Positions 24,001 through 35,376 of a DNA stretch of 64,000 bases are shown in pieces. The position numbers and the translations under genes were made by a program. Numbering within the stretch: the first letter of the stretch is position 1; every line of letters begins with the position of its first letter. The stretch comes from Gordionus sp. m RMFG-2023 (Eukaryota; Nematomorpha; Gordioida; Chordodea; Parachordodidae). Under the pieces are notes generated by a model. That model was not told the origin of the DNA, searched no databases, and saw nothing but the letters and a program-made list of their open reading frames with translations. The stretch is taken from positions 25,592,869 through 25,656,868 of the forward strand of contig NC_088779.1 in assembly GCF_954871325.1 (NCBI RefSeq). The letters are read 5' to 3'.

Positions 24001-27000
24001 GATGTCTATGAGACCAATGGTAATATATATATAAATAGATATAATGTTAAATATTTTACTTGATTTTTTAAAGTATAACATTATCTCCGCCTTTTTTTAA
24101 AATATGGCAAATTTATATTTAAAATTTTAATTCAATTATCTAAACATTTTCATTCCAGTTTTTTGCAAATTTTTTAATGGGTAGCAATTTAGAATTAATT
24201 GGGATACTCCTTAAAAAGATCTAATTAGGATTATATTACACAATTAAGAATGATCATATTAATCTTAGAAAAATCTTTTAAAATAAAATTTTTTTTTTGC
24301 TTAATGCATCTGTAGTTAATTTTAACTAATCACTATAAATATAATCTTTATTTACATTGATTAAAATATGTTATTATACTTACGACAAATACACTCACCA
24401 GAAAAATTTTAAGATGTCCTGGAGAAAAAGATCTAGACAAAAAAAAACACCAAAGAAAAATATCAAAATTTCCCCAAAAAAGAAATTTTTTTTGTTAATT
24501 ATCGCATTGAACAAATTTCTAAAATTTGGATATTTTTGTTCGATGTCTTTTTTTTCCGGGGTAATTTCCTCGTCTGCTCATGATTTTATCAGTGTTTCAA
24601 AAAATTTTAATAATTTTTAACAATCAATGTTATTTTTTTTAAAAAGCAATAACAGCAATCACGCAAACGCAGTGCTGCAAACCATTGAATTATGATTCAC
24701 CAGAAATTTTAGATGCATGTGGTTTTCCTTTGTCGATGTACGAAGAAATTGCCGTCTTAAATGATAATGATAGAGTAACAAAAAAATTAAATTTAAAAAA
24801 TTTGCCCCGTTATTCTTATTTTGCATATAAATATAAATCCCCCTATTTAAAAATCCTCCCAATTTTACCATTTAAAATTTTAGTCCGGAAGAAATAGAAT
24901 TTTATAATACATTTAGATATTCTTGCAGTTTTTACGTGTACAATAATTTTTCTATAGATACTTACAATTGCATAAGACCCTGAGAGGAAATTAATTTCGA
25001 TAATTATTGCAAAAACTGTTTAATATTCTTTTGAAAATTATATTTAATGAATCAAGTCAATAGAAATTCTAAATATAAAATCTTCTTCAGATTCAGATGT
25101 CGAAAACGTACCTCTTCAGCTTTTATCAGGGTATCTGAACCGTTATCTCTGAAGGTTACTGTTCAGGGCGAAAATTTTTGAAAGTACTGTTGGGTAAGGC
25201 TTAAAAAGGGTTTACAGTTTTTAAAAAATTTATAAAAGAAATTTTTTTTATCTAAAATATCTATATATATATATATAGACATCTTCAATAAAATATTTGA
25301 TAAGAGCGAATAGTAGAAAAACTTTTAAAATAAATATCTACTCTTAACTTCTCCCCCCTCCCCATACCTTTATCACTTATAGTAAATCTGATACCTATTA
25401 TCATCTGGTATCCGAAAATTTTAAAGAGATTTGTAGTCTAGAAATCTTTCACGTAGGTTATTAAATTTATAGTGAAGAGCATTTATGTAGCTATTTCGAT
25501 TTCTATCTTCTTTGATTTGATGTTTCTAAATTATTATGATTTCTGATATTTGCGCTTCTTGATACTACTATTTCTTAGATTTCCTCGCTGAGATATTTTT
25601 AAATTTATTTATACCTGGGGTATAAGACAAAATCCGGTAAAGTTCGTGGAATGTTTCCATATTAACTTTTTGTTAAAAACTGATTAGACTTTTGAATGAA
25701 AAATAAGATTGTGAATCATTCGATATTTTCTCAATATCGCTAGAATTGACTATTATATAAAAACAATATACATTAATATAATTTGAATACGAATGAATAA
25801 ACTACTCTATTATATATAGTTTATTTATGCTATAAAATCACAAAACGTCTTATTGGATATTGTTTTATATTCATTTTTTAATTGCATTGATATTTTTTAC
25901 TCCATATTTTTATATTGCGGACATCTGGACTGAGGTGGGTTTTTAATAGCTGTTTATCTCAAAAATATTTTTCGTTGTTCATCGGAGGGATAATTCATAT
26001 TAACATTATTTATTAACCCGCATTCATAATATATAAACTTTAACATAATTATAGAAAAATTACATCTAAATTTATATTTATTGATCGATTAAAATTATAT
26101 GCAAAAAAAATAGGAATCAGAAGAGGTGATTGAAATAGGCATATGGTGCCCTTACCTTTCCTTACCATATCTCGATCTGATGACAGACACTTCGAAGGCT
26201 ACCGGCATAAATAATTGCTTAATTGGGGCATCTAACGTGCTCTTCAAACAAAAGGCTTCCTCGAATTTCGACGTTATTGTTGATGTAAAATACATTCATT
26301 TATATCTTAAAAATTTAAGAATTTTCGAGATTTTTATAAAAAATATTGTTATTTTACAATGTAATTACCTCCGGTTTTGAGACGACTCGAAAAAAATCTT
26401 AAAGCGCTTAAACTGTTATTTTCGCCATAGGATTATCACCTCAACCTTGAGTTTTTCTAAATAATGGAAAATAGCTCAACCTTGATGGAAACCTTAAAAA
26501 TCAACTTAAACTTCAAAGCGTATTCGCGTATTTTTTTTTGTGAAGAAACCTCTTAAGATTAATTTTTCGACACTAATGGTTTACTCTATAAAATTAATTC
26601 ACACAGGAAAGATATAGGTAAAAAGGCTAATGAAAAATAAAAGTAAAGTTAATTTTATCTTTCTTCGTAGTTTAAAACTTTTTTTTCCTCATATAGCTTT
26701 TACCATTTCGGGTGGTCAGCTCTTTCGTTAACTTCTTTTCATCCTCTATTAACATATATTCTCTTTATTCCCCTGTTAACTCTCATCCCGCGATTTTCTA
26801 AACTGCAGATAGTTATCAAATCATTATCTTTTTACTCGTAAATTTATTCTATTCAAGGTTTAAATTAGGGGAAGGCCATGCTAATGAAAAAATTTCGCTA
26901 GTTTTTGATATATTATATATAATATACGATTTCTTCTGATTGGAAATGCTGTAAGAACGATATAATACTAATTTTGCATATCATTAAGCTCGACACCAAT

Positions 27001-30000
27001 CGCATAGATTTCCCGCTTAGCTTTAATCAAAATGTTGAATCGAATCATTCACTCAATGATATCGTCGGGAGGAATAGAATAAATCCCCAAATAGATCTCC
27101 GAAAGATTTTAAGTCTTACCTCAGCGGATGCTAGATTTCTTCAGTATTTGATCAGGAGGATTAAATTGTTTAATTCCGATACCTTTCGTTCTGACATAAC
27201 TCCCTTATCAAATAATATATTTTCGATAAATAATGGCGATAACGTAATATCTTCAGCGAATACCATTGGTTCTGATCTCGATGATATTCCAACAAACACT
27301 TTAAATAATGACATTCATTCCAGTATTTCAAGGTCAAATGATGAGATTTTAATAGATGATGTAAAAGTATTATATCCATATGAACGCCAGTTAGAAAATA
27401 ATGTTGGACATGTGGAGCCCGTAATGGATACATCCTCCGAAAATGTAAAACTGGATATCGAATACCCTACGAAACCTAAGAATGACAGATTAGACGTGGA
27501 ACACGACGTTGCAGGAATTAGCGACGAAAAAATAAGTTTGAAAGAAAATTCCGACAATCGAATTATTGGTGACAATTCTAAACCGCTTGGTAATGCTGAA
27601 GATATAGAATTTGAAGTCGAATTACCGAATGACGAAATACATGAATCCCAAAATATCTTGGTGGATGTAAATATCGTAACTTCCATTAAGGATTATGAAG
27701 ATGGATATGTTAATTCATGCGAACCGAATGAATTGGGAACGAATCAAATTTATCCAGATGAAGAGGCGCGAGAAAACTATTTTTCATCGAGTTCTGGAAA
27801 GGAATCCCAACTAATCGAAATAGGAACAGAACCTTATCGAGTTTTCGGAATGGCGGGTTATATTTACCTCATTATAATTTTAATATAGATATTTATATAT
27901 AGTATTAACACAAGGATGTTTGCAAAATAGACCCGAAAGGCACTCCTAAGAAATTTATAGTTTATTTAAATATATTTTTGTTTTAAATCAGTTCGCGCTT
28001 TTTCGGGGGTTAATTTGCAGTCCACTAACATCATATCGCTATCAACCATTTCTCTGTATCTTAAAGTTTTAACGCGTTTTCCTATATTCAAACTTTAAAA
28101 TTTCTCCATCAATTAAAGAAAGGAAGAAAACATAATTTACAATCAATAAACGGAAGCCATTTATAAGTGGATACACAACGGCACGCCTTAGGCTGTTTTT
28201 ATAATCTCATATTTTGTTTGACATAAACTACAGATATTTTTTACCTAATCATATTTTCATGAAAGGGGGAATGGAGGGGTGAGCCCCAAAGTTTCCATCT
28301 TTTATATTTGCCGTGCATAAAATTTATACCCCTAAATAATTGCGTTAAATTTTGTCAAAATGTACCTGGAAACTTAAATCTCGACCTAAAAATATCATGA
28401 GATTTGGACTGGCTAATGCATTTATTAATTCGTTTCATTTCTGACACTACACCGATAATAAAGAGAACGCCCATTTTTGTTTTCTAATTTTCTACCAAAT
28501 ACATTAAATCAATATCTTACAATAAATACAAAATAATTTTCAACAGATAGTAACGGTGACATTGATTTAGACTCGTGGATACGAAATCAGTTCGAGCTGT
28601 ACCTCATTTCTTTGCTAAGCACCACTCTTATGTCGGGTAACGTCTTTTATTTATCATTCTTTCATTATTTTGGTGAAAAAGATTGCACCCGAAAACCGAT
28701 ATCAAAAAACCAGACTGATTTTTTTTTATGAACCTAATGGGGGGTTTACGTTGTTTTAGTAAATATATATTTTATTTTATAGGTATTTTAAATAGCAGGA
28801 AAACGACTCAAGTAAGTTAATAAAGAGGGTGTTTCATTATATTTAAGCTATTCCGATTTTCCATAAACATTATAAAATAAGACACATTTATTAATCATTA
28901 TATATATAAATATATCCTATATAATATTATTAAATAAATAATAAATTTCTTCCAAAAGAATTTGATTTTATTAAAAATTTTATAATAACATTTAAAATAA
29001 AAGTATATGTAATAATAGAAATACAAAGATAAAATGAAAAATTCTACAATGGTTAATTGTGTATCCAAATACGTATCATAATTTATATATGTTAGCGGCA
29101 ATGTGTGTTTTTTTCAACTTTAAATCCTTTTCTTGGGTCTTTTTTTTTAAACTAAAAAATCTACCGGATATATATTACATCATGTTTGTAATAGCTACGC
29201 TATGATTTTCAGACAATTTTGACATGAATTTATATAATTTAAATTATATATTTTATATAAATTATGAGTGACTCAAAGGCTAAACGCGCTCAAAAAAAAT
29301 GATTTAAATGAAGAAAAAGACACATTACCGCGAACTTATATAAAAATTGTATTTTTTTCTTACTAACTATTTTTTTAAATATTAATAACATTAAAAATTA
29401 TAGCATTTCTAATGTGTAATACTTTTAAAAAAAATAGCCATAGTAGGGCCTTCCTTTTATTTATATACTAAAGTAAACTAAATATTGATATTTTACACTT
29501 CGAAAAAATTTGTAGTAAAGATGCTAAGAAGCACATTTTAATCCTTTGTTTTTTGCTTTGTTCAAATCCCGAAATAATTCAAATTTTCATCATTTTTTAG
29601 GGCCGATCTTGGTCAGGGCTTGTATATTAGGCCATTTAATATTGCTATCATTATTTAAGATGTTTTAAATCATTTAACCCCTACTAAATTTCAAGCTTAA
29701 ATTATACGATCTCGCATTTTTGTAAAATATTAAAGAGTTCGGTAAATTAGTGAATAGTCACAATTAATGTTCTTGTGCATCAACATTCTTAAATTTATAT
29801 ATGATATAAAAGACTTTCTTGATACAAGTTTATGAAAACACTAAAAAAACCTTTATTTAATATTCCAATATAAACCAAGGTTGGGCCTGATCTAGAGGCT
29901 GAGACCTTTGCAACCCGCACACATTTTAAATTAGAACTTTCTCTTAGAATATTTTTAGGAACTTTATACTATTTTTTGTTCTGATAAAAATGAACGAATA

Positions 30001-32296
30001 ATTTATACATTTTTTATATTGTTTCAAGATTTTTGCCTGAATTATTTTAGAGGGTTATAATGTTTAAATGAATTTACAAAAATGTATTCATACAAAGTTA
30101 GAAATCGGATCGAAGATCCTGAAAGTAGAACCTGTAGGAACCAAGACGAATCCTCTAAATTTTTCCAGGAGTCTGAACCTGAATCTTGTTTAGTCCACGT
30201 TCCAAATAAACCTTCATGAGCCTAGATAACCAATCCCATTTTATATAATTTAATATATTTTATATATATAACATATAAAGATGATACCAATCGTCCCAGA
30301 TTCGAAGACGATTTTAATCGTAGTTTTGTTCGGGCTTATAAGGGGACCAAAAATTACCGTATTTGGAAAAGACGGATTCATTCCGGCATATCCGAAGTTC
30401 AGGCCGGGTAAATGATTCTTAATATTGAGTATACAATTTATTTATTTATTTTTTACTAATTTTTTTAAATAAAGAAAGTATAAGTTAACTAAATAACCAA
30501 ATTCACTTATTATTTCATATTATAATGTTATAAATATAAATATTTTTCTTAAATATTTAAAGCCATCCATTTCAGGGATCGATAGGTGGTATGGACGTGA
30601 AAATAAAGCTTTCCAAGTGAGAAATTACTATTAAAATCTACGAAAAATTCTTTTGATGCTTGACATATCATTTAAGGGGTACTTCAATTCCCCTTTACCA
30701 AATTATCCAGTTTTCGTAAATATGATTCAAAACTAATAAAATGTTACACACCCACCTCCTTAACCCAGAAATATAATATGTCATAATATTAATATATTTT
30801 AAATATAATCCGGGCAAAAGCCTTCTCTGTATAAATTACAAATAGTAGGAAATTTTTTAAAAAAATTTGTTAAAATTAATAAATATTGTATTACAGCCTA
30901 ACACATAATTCTTAAACCTTCAAAACATAGATAGGTTAGATTGTTTAACTACGGAATCGATTTCTGTTTCCTTATATGAATGAAATATTTTCTTATTAAG
31001 ATAGATGCTCAATTTATTTTTGTCATGATTAAAATAATTAATGATGTGTGTAATTATATTATACTCTTATGCAGAGCACTATGACCTAAATTTTAGTAAA
31101 AACTTGATAAAATTCATTTTTGTACTATTTAACATCGAAATTTTGCATAAATTGATTAAGTCTTATTAGACATGTAGAATTCTTAAATTATCTCAACATT
31201 TATTTGAATTTTAATAATATACAATTTTTTTGGTTTTACTTCTGTTTAGTGCTCTGGCCTACGGAGACAAAAGTAAGAAAATAATAAACGAAGCCGCCTT
31301 AACAGCTGGAAAGAAACTTGGTAAATTATATGAAACTTTATTTTTTTAGAAGAATGATTAAGATGAATTATGTATTACTATGGCTTCCCGCTAGCCAGAC
31401 CCTCTACTAGGAGAGGCTAACTAGCACATCTAGGAGAGCGGCATGTATGGTAAGCGCGATGGGGAATAATTGCTAGCGATTTAACAGCTGGCCATGTTTA
31501 TAATATATTTTGAAGCATTTTTCTAATATGAATGATTCCTTTCATGAATCTATTTTTTAAGAAAAATATGGTACAATTTTTATAGAGAAGAATTGATCTC
31601 ATTCAAATTTTTTTTTATTGATTCGGTCAGCAGTTAAATGTTAACCTAGCCTAAAATAATACATAGCTCCATTGCATATTAACTAATTAGGCTCAAATCT
31701 ACAAGCGCGTGTTGAAAAAAATTGATATGCCTCTATCAGGGACTTATGCACTCCCCCCCCCACCTCATTAAAGTCTATGGCTGATTATTACCTTCTATCA
31801 AAATTAGCAAAAAATCCAAATTAAAGCCCTCCCCCATCTTTAATTTTATTCAAATGATTAATGTTGTTAAATTGTCTAAACCCCGCGACAAACTCGAGTT
31901 AGGGTTAAAGAAATTAACCCGACCTCGTGCAGGACTATCAACGCAAACCCAACTAGGCTTGGTTTAAATATTGTAAAAATATGGTCAAATAATGGCGATA
32001 GCGTCTTCGTAACTAACCTGCCCTTTTCAATTTAAATGATGATATAGCATCATACTCACCCCTCCCTCCCGTGTTAGAGATCCTTGACCCTGAGGCAGAT
32101 TTTGTTTTTTCAACTTTTCTCGAGATGGGGTGATCTTTGATTGTTCTTGGACCGGCTAAATGGATCATATTGCCTGTATTATTATTAGTAATAAACGATA
32201 CTGTTTAACTTTTTTTAAATTATATTATATGCCTTTCCTATTTTAGGCTTTGTTTGGAACAACACAAAATCTACCATATCTTCCTTATTCCAATAA
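15065..32296 (+). CDS. AVL9: AVL9 homologue, DENN-related late secretory pathway protein, complete
   Basis: AVL9 belongs to a DENN-like family needed for late secretory transport in yeast and for polarity and migration in animal cells. Exons: 15065-15127, 15176-15275, 15318-15403, 17768-17839, 18034-18193, 20583-20665, 23066-23135, 23663-24019, 24647-24774, 26114-26284, 26989-27856, 28547-28636, 30281-30407, 30563-30616, 31250-31320, 32247-32296 (stop TAA). Phases match throughout and give 849 residues; human AVL9 has 648. Conserved blocks: TNFHHKKGCE, LPDGAHNFSQ, GVSYYKQINAK, DITRSTVQKSICVLS, LLLFKLLLLEKKVLFYG, CLIGASNVLFKQK, LRKILSLTSADARFLQYLI, WIRNQFELYLISLL and GHPFQGSIGGMDVKIKL. Exon 8 is the poorly conserved linker. 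Exon 11 carries a long acidic, Asn/Ser-rich insertion before WIRNQF. Exon 9 could also start at 24656, in the same frame. The exon 7/8 junction is the least certain because the linker is not conserved. Confidence 0.95.
15404..17767 (+). other. AVL9 intron 3, mostly featureless
   Basis: This 2.4 kb intron lies between the exons ending QINAK and starting DFANKDKD. It holds a 9 bp hairpin (GAAGCCCAT/ATGGGCTTC, 15480-15517), GC-richer phrases between 15455 and 15715 that may be a decayed repeat, and the MITE at 17388-17616. The rest is A/T-rich with homopolymer runs and no recognisable coding sequence. Confidence 0.5.
17388..17616. repeat. MITE with ~27 bp terminal inverted repeats
   Basis: The left end AGAGCTGCATTCATAGTAGG continues into ATCCGAT. 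The right end is ATCCGATCCCACTATGAATG followed by CACTCTT, an almost exact inverted copy. Total length is 229 bp, non-coding and AT-rich inside. The flanks read TT and TAA, which could be a TA target but is too short to assign a superfamily. It lies in AVL9 intron 3. Confidence 0.7.
18650..19560 (-). pseudogene. Fossil gag-like fragment of an LTR retrotransposon
   Basis: Read on the minus strand, this stretch gives Asn/Tyr/Arg-rich phrases such as NNYRTNNYRQSYGSRC and a block containing WVARFCEF, resembling the nucleocapsid and capsid-side parts of the Gypsy-like gag genes later in the window. No LTRs are visible around it. It is an old, much broken fossil inside AVL9 intron 5. The family assignment rests on composition and on likeness to the gag-like regions near 43 and 49 kb. 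Confidence 0.45.
19774..19970. repeat. MITE family A, copy 3
   Basis: It starts AGTGTTGCTAAACGGCCCGA and ends near CTTTAAACAAG, 197 bp. The core has TATGTAAGTCTCGAGATG and ATTATTTTGGCTAAAATTAT as in copies 2 and 4. Both ends are more eroded than in copy 4. It lies in AVL9 intron 5. Confidence 0.6.
20195..20315 (+). pseudogene. Short gag-like fossil, inverted relative to the one at 19.2-19.35 kb
   Basis: The phrases TTGGGTAGCTCGTTTTT, TATGACAGAGTTTT and GATTTCTTC occur here on the plus strand and, in the same order, on the minus strand near 19350-19240. Two small pieces of the same LTR element gag region therefore face each other about 0.9 kb apart in AVL9 intron 5. It is a broken, non-functional fragment. 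Confidence 0.4.
20715..21468. mobile_element. Fold-back element with long inverted arms built of GGGTCG subrepeats
   Basis: The element begins TAGTGTTGTTAA and ends TTAACAACACTA. Each arm is about 220-270 bp and consists of repeated blocks of the form GACCCAAA..TTTGGGTCGTTTTT with intervening CGACTC or CGACCTCGA phrases. The right arm (about 21255-21468) is the reverse complement of the left (20715-20985). The loop (about 20985-21255) is a tandem repeat of roughly 110 bp containing GACAATTGTCATAATCG and TGTTAAATTAAAATTTCA. The hexamer TCTACT lies just outside both ends. There is no transposase; open frames here come only from the subrepeats. It starts 50 bp after AVL9 exon 6. Confidence 0.75.
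21660..22725. mobile_element. Inverted-repeat element about 1.07 kb long, with other repeats inside
   Basis: Near the left end, CGGCTGTGCCGATCCAC (21750-21767) and GATCTGATA recur near the right end as GTGGATCGGCACAGCCGG (22690-22710) with TATCAGATCAG, in inverted orientation. Outer ends are not sharp; the left may begin at AGGGCTGTGCC. MITE family A copy 4 sits inside, and a second eroded piece resembling that family lies at about 21985-22105. No transposase frame is seen. It lies in AVL9 intron 6. Confidence 0.55.
22203..22423. repeat. MITE family A, copy 4 (best preserved)
   Basis: It begins AGTGTTGTTAAACGGC and ends GTCGTTTAACAACACT, an inverted match of 15-16 bp. Length is 221 bp and the whole unit is weakly palindromic: GCCAGAAAAATATTACGTAG near the left is mirrored by TATTTTTTTGCTAAAATATT near the right. 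It carries the family core GATGGCACAAAGGTTTGGA. It sits inside the inverted-repeat element 21660-22725, so it is the younger of the two. Confidence 0.75.
24020..26113 (+). other. AVL9 introns 8 and 9, no further gene
   Basis: The stretches either side of the exon at 24647-24774 are A/T-rich. An open frame at 24357-24620 (Lys-rich, then hydrophobic) has no homology I recognise and is intronic. A (TA)n run lies at 25261-25278. No repeat family used elsewhere in the window is recognisable here. Confidence 0.45.
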
Positions 32297-32890
32297 TTTT
32301 ACATAACACGAAAATTATTTTGCTCAAAATGGATGCAGTGTTATTTCATGCTACAAAGAAAATCACTATTAAATATATTTATTTTTGTATTTGCTTTTTT
32401 TCAACAAAACTCAAAAATTTAATATATATTTTTATAATCACGTTTCAATTACTTCATATTTATTCCATAACTTATTAAAACATTATAATAATTAATATTT
32501 TATATTATGGAAAAGCATTTACCTTTTTCAATAATATTAATAAAATGCGTGTAGTGGATCATTTTTTTAAAAAATAAAGGTTAATCACATTTATATTTTT
32601 TTTATTCTTTTTATAATACTCAGATTCTTGTATTTTGGTTTGGAATAATATATAAAATATATATTTGGGTATCTTTTTATAATATTTTAAATTCATCCAA
32701 ACAATTTGAATTTTCAAATATTTTTTGATTGAAGGTTGATAAATAAATTTGGTTTCCAATTTCTATAATTAAATTATTGTATTTTTAAAAAAATTCAAAA
32801 AACAACGTTGAATTATATCCCAAACACGGTTAACTTTTTTTTAGGAATTTAACAACTTGATGATTTCAACTACTAATATACAGGGGGAGG
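32297..32890. other. Spacer after AVL9, nothing recognised
   Basis: This follows the AVL9 stop codon and should include its 3' UTR. AATAAA occurs at 32570-32575, in a T/A-rich stretch, but I cannot assign the cleavage site. Short open frames on both strands are low-complexity Lys/Ile/Tyr runs and look like chance. Confidence 0.4.
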
Positions 32891-33988
32891 TAGTAATGCA
32901 AAATCGCTCCATCTGAGTCTATTTTTAAAATGTCTAACTCATTATTTTATCTAGAAAAATATTACGTAAGCCTGAACATCTTGCTCATAGATGGGGCACA
33001 AAGGTTTGGACATCAATTAGCCAAATCTCGAGACCTAAGCAATATTTTTCTGGCTGTTGATTGATTGATTTTTTTATTTAACTTAAATTTTTATTATAGC
33101 CTTAAAATATATATTTCGTTTTAAATTGTTTTTTTTATAATACATATATATATATACCTTATTTTATATTTATTTTTAGTATCATTTTTTAGTTTTAAAT
33201 TAAAATAACGTACATATCATCTTTTATAAAAAAAAATACATAATATTAATATAATATTGATTCTTTTCTGTTTATTTAAAAGATTATATAACTTAGTATA
33301 TTAAAACATGTAAAAATAAATTAAATACTAAAACATGTAAAAATAAATTAAAGACTAAAACGCTAAATAAAAATAAAAACGCTAAAAATATTATCTAACA
33401 ATCTTGTTGATTTATCATCCTTTTATTATTATAACATCCAAATTTGATCAATTCTCTAATTATTGATATATTCTGAAATCCTATTTAATAATGATAATTT
33501 TACAATTGGTGATAATAACAATTTTGTAAAATTGACAATGATAACGACGGAGCTTGACGACGAGCCAGCGTACTCAAAACGATATTATCAAACCAACATG
33601 ATAGAATCAAGCCAACGACTACAATGCCTTATGAACAACTTGAACAACCATTTGAACCACATATTTTCTATGATAGCTCAGATGGATTATGGGAAGGCTT
33701 TTCAGAAGAAGGGGAATGTTGATTGATTGATTTTTTTATTTACCTTAAATTGTTATTATAGCCTTAAAATATATTTCGTTTAAATTGTTTTTTTATAATA
33801 CATATATATATATATATATATATATACCTTATTTTATATTTATTTTAGTATCATTTTTTTAGTTTTAGAATAAAATACTTATAACTTAAAACCGTTTTTC
33901 TTACCATCGTTATTGTTATATAACACTGGCTAAAATATGGAGTTAGCCATTAAAAATCGGGTTAAATGAAGCGATTTTGCATCATTAG
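32891..33988. repeat. MITE family A-like, copy 5, split by a miniature LTR element
   Basis: The left end TAGTAATGCAAAATCGCTCC is mirrored at the right by GAAGCGATTTTGCATCATTA. The core phrases AGAAAAATATTACGTAAGCC, GGGGCACAAAGGTTTGGA and CAAATCTCGAGACC match copies 1-4, although the outermost bases differ from GTTGTTAAA. The copy is interrupted at 33055-33925 by an LTR element. The two halves total about 227 bp, as expected for one copy. Confidence 0.65.
33055..33925 (+). mobile_element. Miniature LTR retrotransposon (TRIM-like fossil) with CTGGC target duplication
   Basis: Direct repeats begin TGTTGATTGATTG and end TATAACA: left LTR 33055-33436 and a shorter right LTR 33717-33925. The pentamer CTGGC flanks both sides (33050-33054 and 33926-33930). 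The internal part is only 280 bp and ends in a purine tract, GAAGAAGGGGAA, just before the right LTR, matching the tract before the LTR at 50636. It has no gag or pol. The LTRs differ greatly in length, so it is old. Orientation follows the purine tract. Confidence 0.75.
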
Positions 33989-34733
33989 GAGAGGGTGGCT
34001 AAAATAAGATAGATCGGTGAGAAGGTGTTTAAAAATGCGTCTAAATCCTCTTTGTACTATTTTCTCGTTTTTACTTAGAGAAATACGATTCTTGTTATCT
34101 GTTAGTTTCTCAGAATAATTGAAACTTATATTAATATACATATATATATATATATTTATTTTTTTAAATTCCCCTATTTTATTTTTAAAATTTTAAATCA
34201 CAAAATACTTCATTACCGAACTACATAAATAAACCACATAATATGTTAAATTTTTATCAATAATCTTGCTTCTTCATATTTTGAGTATTTTGCGAAATGT
34301 TTTCCATAGCTACCTAAGGATCAATTACCTAAGATGTCGCAATAATATTCTGCTAAAGGAGCTCTCATTACCTATATATTATATTAGTTATATTTTTATA
34401 TATGGATTTCGGATGTTAAATAATTTATAAACACATAACTAATTTTAGCATCATAAGAAAAATCACTTTTATTAATAGGATGCGCTACTTATAAAATACT
34501 AGTAAATTTATGTACACCTGATAGTCCGGGAAACAATGAAGTTGAAATACGTTATATTTTAATTCCATCCAAAACCTAATATAATTGCTGAGAGATATAA
34601 TTTTTATATATATATAATGAAATATTTATAAAAATATACTAGATTATATACAAAATATTCGAAAATTATCAACAATTGCTTTAAGAAATAAATCCATATT
34701 TGGACTAAAAATCCTAAAATATTGCAAAGATTA
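33989..34733. other. AT-rich spacer with microsatellite
   Basis: It contains a (TA)n run near 34136-34156 and a shorter one near 34605-34618. I see no coding sequence and none of the repeat families described here. Confidence 0.4.
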
Positions 34734-35376
34734 CACTGTGTGACAAATTTTGACTTGATTTTTTGGGAGAAAATAAAATAAACATGTTTTAAGACATTTT
34801 TTATGCATATTCTAAATCCGCTGTCAGTTTTTTTCTAGCACGACAGGTTTTTTATTTATTTTACGGGAAAGTGGCCAAAAAGGTCATTTTTAGCACTTTT
34901 TGAAGGTTTATAACTTCGGTTCTAATGATCCCTACAACTAAAAAATTATCTTAATTTTTGCAGCAAACCTTCCTTATTATTATTATACATATTTTTTTAT
35001 AAAATCCTTACTCAATTTTTAACAACCTATATTTTTTAAATTTTCCCTAATTTATAAAATCCTTTTTAATATAGTTTACATTTAAAATATTTATTTATTG
35101 TGGCTTTCGTTCTCTTCGCTACACTGCACGCGGTACGATTCCCAAACAATTTATTTTAAATGAAAGTTATATTTCTCATATTTAAATAAATATATTATGC
35201 TAAGCTAACCTATCTCATATTTTACTTATAATAAACCTTTTATCGGTCAGTTGTCCCACCCCCTCCTTCATTATTATATAGGATTTAACTTGTAATATAC
35301 AATAAATTTATTGAATTTAAAACAAATTAAACAATAACATAAAATTTATCGAATTTAAAAACATTTAATGGTAAAT
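34734..35376 (-). other. Probable 3' flank of the unclassified element
   Basis: Downstream (minus strand) of the decayed gene lies less A/T-biased sequence with phrases such as CTAGCACGACAGG and GTGGCCAAAAAGGTCA, ending at CACTGTGTGACAAATTTTGA (34734), which could be an element terminus. I found no inverted partner of that end upstream of the gene, so the boundary is only a suggestion. There is no other recognisable content. Confidence 0.3.

Noticed and set aside
24357-24620. Lys-rich then hydrophobic 87-codon frame
   Set aside because: It lies in AVL9 intron 8, starts from a non-ATG codon and has no family likeness.
27170-27686. Minus-strand open frames of 87 and 123 codons
   Set aside because: They are antisense to AVL9 exon 11, which is supported by conserved blocks and splice phases.
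31383-31500. GC-richer hairpin-forming stretch in the last AVL9 intron, considered as a tRNA or small RNA
   Set aside because: It has no cloverleaf, A box or B box; only a short CCTCT/AGAGG stem and GCTAG palindromes are present.
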